Part shown: positions 63,191 to 64,000 of the stretch, one piece after another
How positions within the stretch are numbered: position 1 is the first letter of the stretch
Layout of the letters: each line of letters opens with the position of its first letter
From: Aliiroseovarius zhejiangensis
GTDB taxonomy: Bacteria > Pseudomonadota > Alphaproteobacteria > Rhodobacterales > Rhodobacteraceae
Length of the DNA stretch: 64,000 nt
Reading direction: 5' to 3'
Assembly (NCBI RefSeq): GCF_014656375.1
Contig: NZ_BNCH01000001.1
Coordinates: 744,001 to 808,000 of the forward strand
Translations under genes and position numbers: made by a program
Notes under the pieces: model-generated
Told to the model about the DNA's origin: nothing
Database searches by the model: none
The model's input: only the letters and a program-made list of their open reading frames with translations

Positions 63191-63362
63191 TGGATCCCCC
63201 TTTTCAAGATGTCGAATATCGCCGGTGGCATCAGTATTTCACCCAATTCCAGGCAGGGGCAAGGGCGAACTTGCACAGCGCCGCGGTGCACCCCGCGCAG
63301 GGCTGCACTTGAATTGCCACGCAAGCTGCGCGACATAGGGATCAGTATGTTGAGGAGCTGAA

Positions 63363-64000
63363 ATGGCCTTACCCGTTCAGACGCAGGTGAAATTCTGGTC
63401 GATCACGATCGCCATTCTGGCGGTTTCGCTGTGGTATCTGGGCGACGTAATCATGCCCTTCATCCTGGGCGGTGCGATTGCCTATTTCCTTGACCCGATT
63501 GCCGACCGGCTGGAGGCGATGGGCCTGTCCCGCGTGGCGGCCACCGTGATCATCTCGGTCCTCGCGATCCTACTTTTCGTCATCGCCTTTCTGATGGTGG
63601 TGCCGACGCTTGTTTCGCAGGCAGTTGCCCTTGCCGACGCGGCACCCACGCTGTTGAAACGGCTGGAGGTCTTTCTGATCGAGAATATCCCATCGATCAT
63701 AGACGAGGATTCGACCATACGTCAGTCGCTGGCCAGCCTGGGGCAAGCCATCAAGGAACGCGGCGGCGAACTGGTGGGCACGGTGCTGAGCTCGGCAATG
63801 GGCGTCATCAACATCGTGATTCTGTTGATCGTGACCCCGGTGGTCGCGTTTTACATGCTGCTGGACTGGGACCGGATGGTGGCCAAGATCGACGCCTTGC
63901 TGCCGCTGGACCACCGCCCCGCCATCCGTCAGATCGCCAGTGACATCGACCGCACTCTAGCCAGTTTCATTCGGGGTCAGGGCACGGTTTGTCTTGTGCT
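63363..64000 (+). CDS. AI-2E/PerM-family transporter, N-terminal part (cut by window edge)
   Basis: The first 212 codons of a membrane protein that runs off the right edge. VKFWSITIAILAVSLWYLGDVIMPFILGGAIAYFLDPIADRLEAMGLSR-type opening is cut here to short runs: AIAYFLDPIADRLEAMGLSR and the later AFYMLLDWDRMVAKIDAL are AI-2E transporter (PerM) signatures. Hydrophobic helices alternate with one long extracellular part (residues about 87-147). GGAG lies before the ATG. The family includes autoinducer exporters and cation/proton antiporters; which one cannot be told. Confidence 0.88.
   Translation, partial: MALPVQTQVKFWSITIAILAVSLWYLGDVIMPFILGGAIAYFLDPIADRLEAMGLSRVAATVIISVLAILLFVIAFLMVVPTLVSQAVALADAAPTLLKRLEVFLIENIPSIIDEDSTIRQSLASLGQAIKERGGELVGTVLSSAMGVINIVILLIVTPVVAFYMLLDWDRMVAKIDALLPLDHRPAIRQIASDIDRTLASFIRGQGTVCLV

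Noticed and set aside
1-64000. CRISPR arrays, insertion sequences, integrases or prophage genes
   Set aside because: No regularly spaced repeats, transposase or integrase sequences or phage structural genes were seen on either strand.

Overview
This window looks like chromosome from an alphaproteobacterium of the family Rhodobacteraceae (Roseobacter group). I base that on high GC with mostly GC-ending codons and on typical neighbourhoods: lgt next to a BMFP/UbiK-like protein and followed by midA and pgeF, Hsp20 followed by a DUF1150 protein, an ETC complex I (NDUFS4-like) subunit, a DUF1127 protein, short ProRS, and two-gene reductive pyrimidine dehydrogenase. No insertion sequence, prophage, CRISPR array or rRNA operon is visible. 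One intact tRNA (Gln) was found.

Layout. 1-6.1 kb: the start of nadK (cut by the window edge), glyA, a small membrane protein, an alpha/beta hydrolase, the complex I accessory subunit, a candidate small RNA and uvrB. 6.1-7.2 kb: an AT-richer orphan gene with a HEPN-type motif. 7.2-10 kb: a molybdenum hydroxylase pair (iorAB type). 10-12.5 kb: divergent glpR/glpD. 12.5-24 kb: a large pyrimidine/hydantoin catabolic locus with preT, preA, an EamA transporter, two tandem RutR-type repressors, a carbamoylase, dihydropyrimidinase and a four-gene ABC importer. Two clear palindromic operator candidates sit at the two promoter regions. 24-30.3 kb: a periplasmic nitrate reductase operon napFDAGHBC read on the minus strand, with an Fnr-type box upstream. 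30.6-33 kb: a LysR regulator divergent from a cytochrome c' and a membrane diheme cytochrome c.

33-40.3 kb is the most accessory-looking part: a PfkB sugar kinase, a tRNA-like relic, a possible glycosyltransferase, a Cds1-type cysteine synthase homologue, a D-amino-acid dehydrogenase, two tandem Rnk/GreA-C-type proteins with a hairpin-rich leader, a DUF1127 protein and tRNA-Gln. 40.5-45.1 kb: a capsule/Kdo unit on the minus strand (kpsT, kpsE-like, kdsA, phosphomannomutase) with no permease gene in view. 45.3-48.2 kb: nhaA, then an ArsR repressor with a metal-type permease. 48.3-54.9 kb: a UDG-family protein, an SseB-domain protein, lgt-midA-pgeF, an Lrp regulator divergent from trxB, and a RES-domain gene overlapping trxB. 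55-64 kb: an EPS-type MarR domain fused in frame to bifunctional ATP sulfurylase/APS kinase, hsp20-DUF1150, ydcH, purE-purK, an outer-membrane barrel, a DUF2937 protein, proS, a small lipoprotein and the start of an AI-2E-type transporter.

The best candidates for something new are the MarR-Sat-CysC fusion, the two-repressor/two-operator design of the pyrimidine locus, the orphan HEPN gene behind uvrB, the RES gene coupled to trxB, and the structured RNA candidate upstream of the complex I subunit. No complete unknown multi-gene defence system was recognised.
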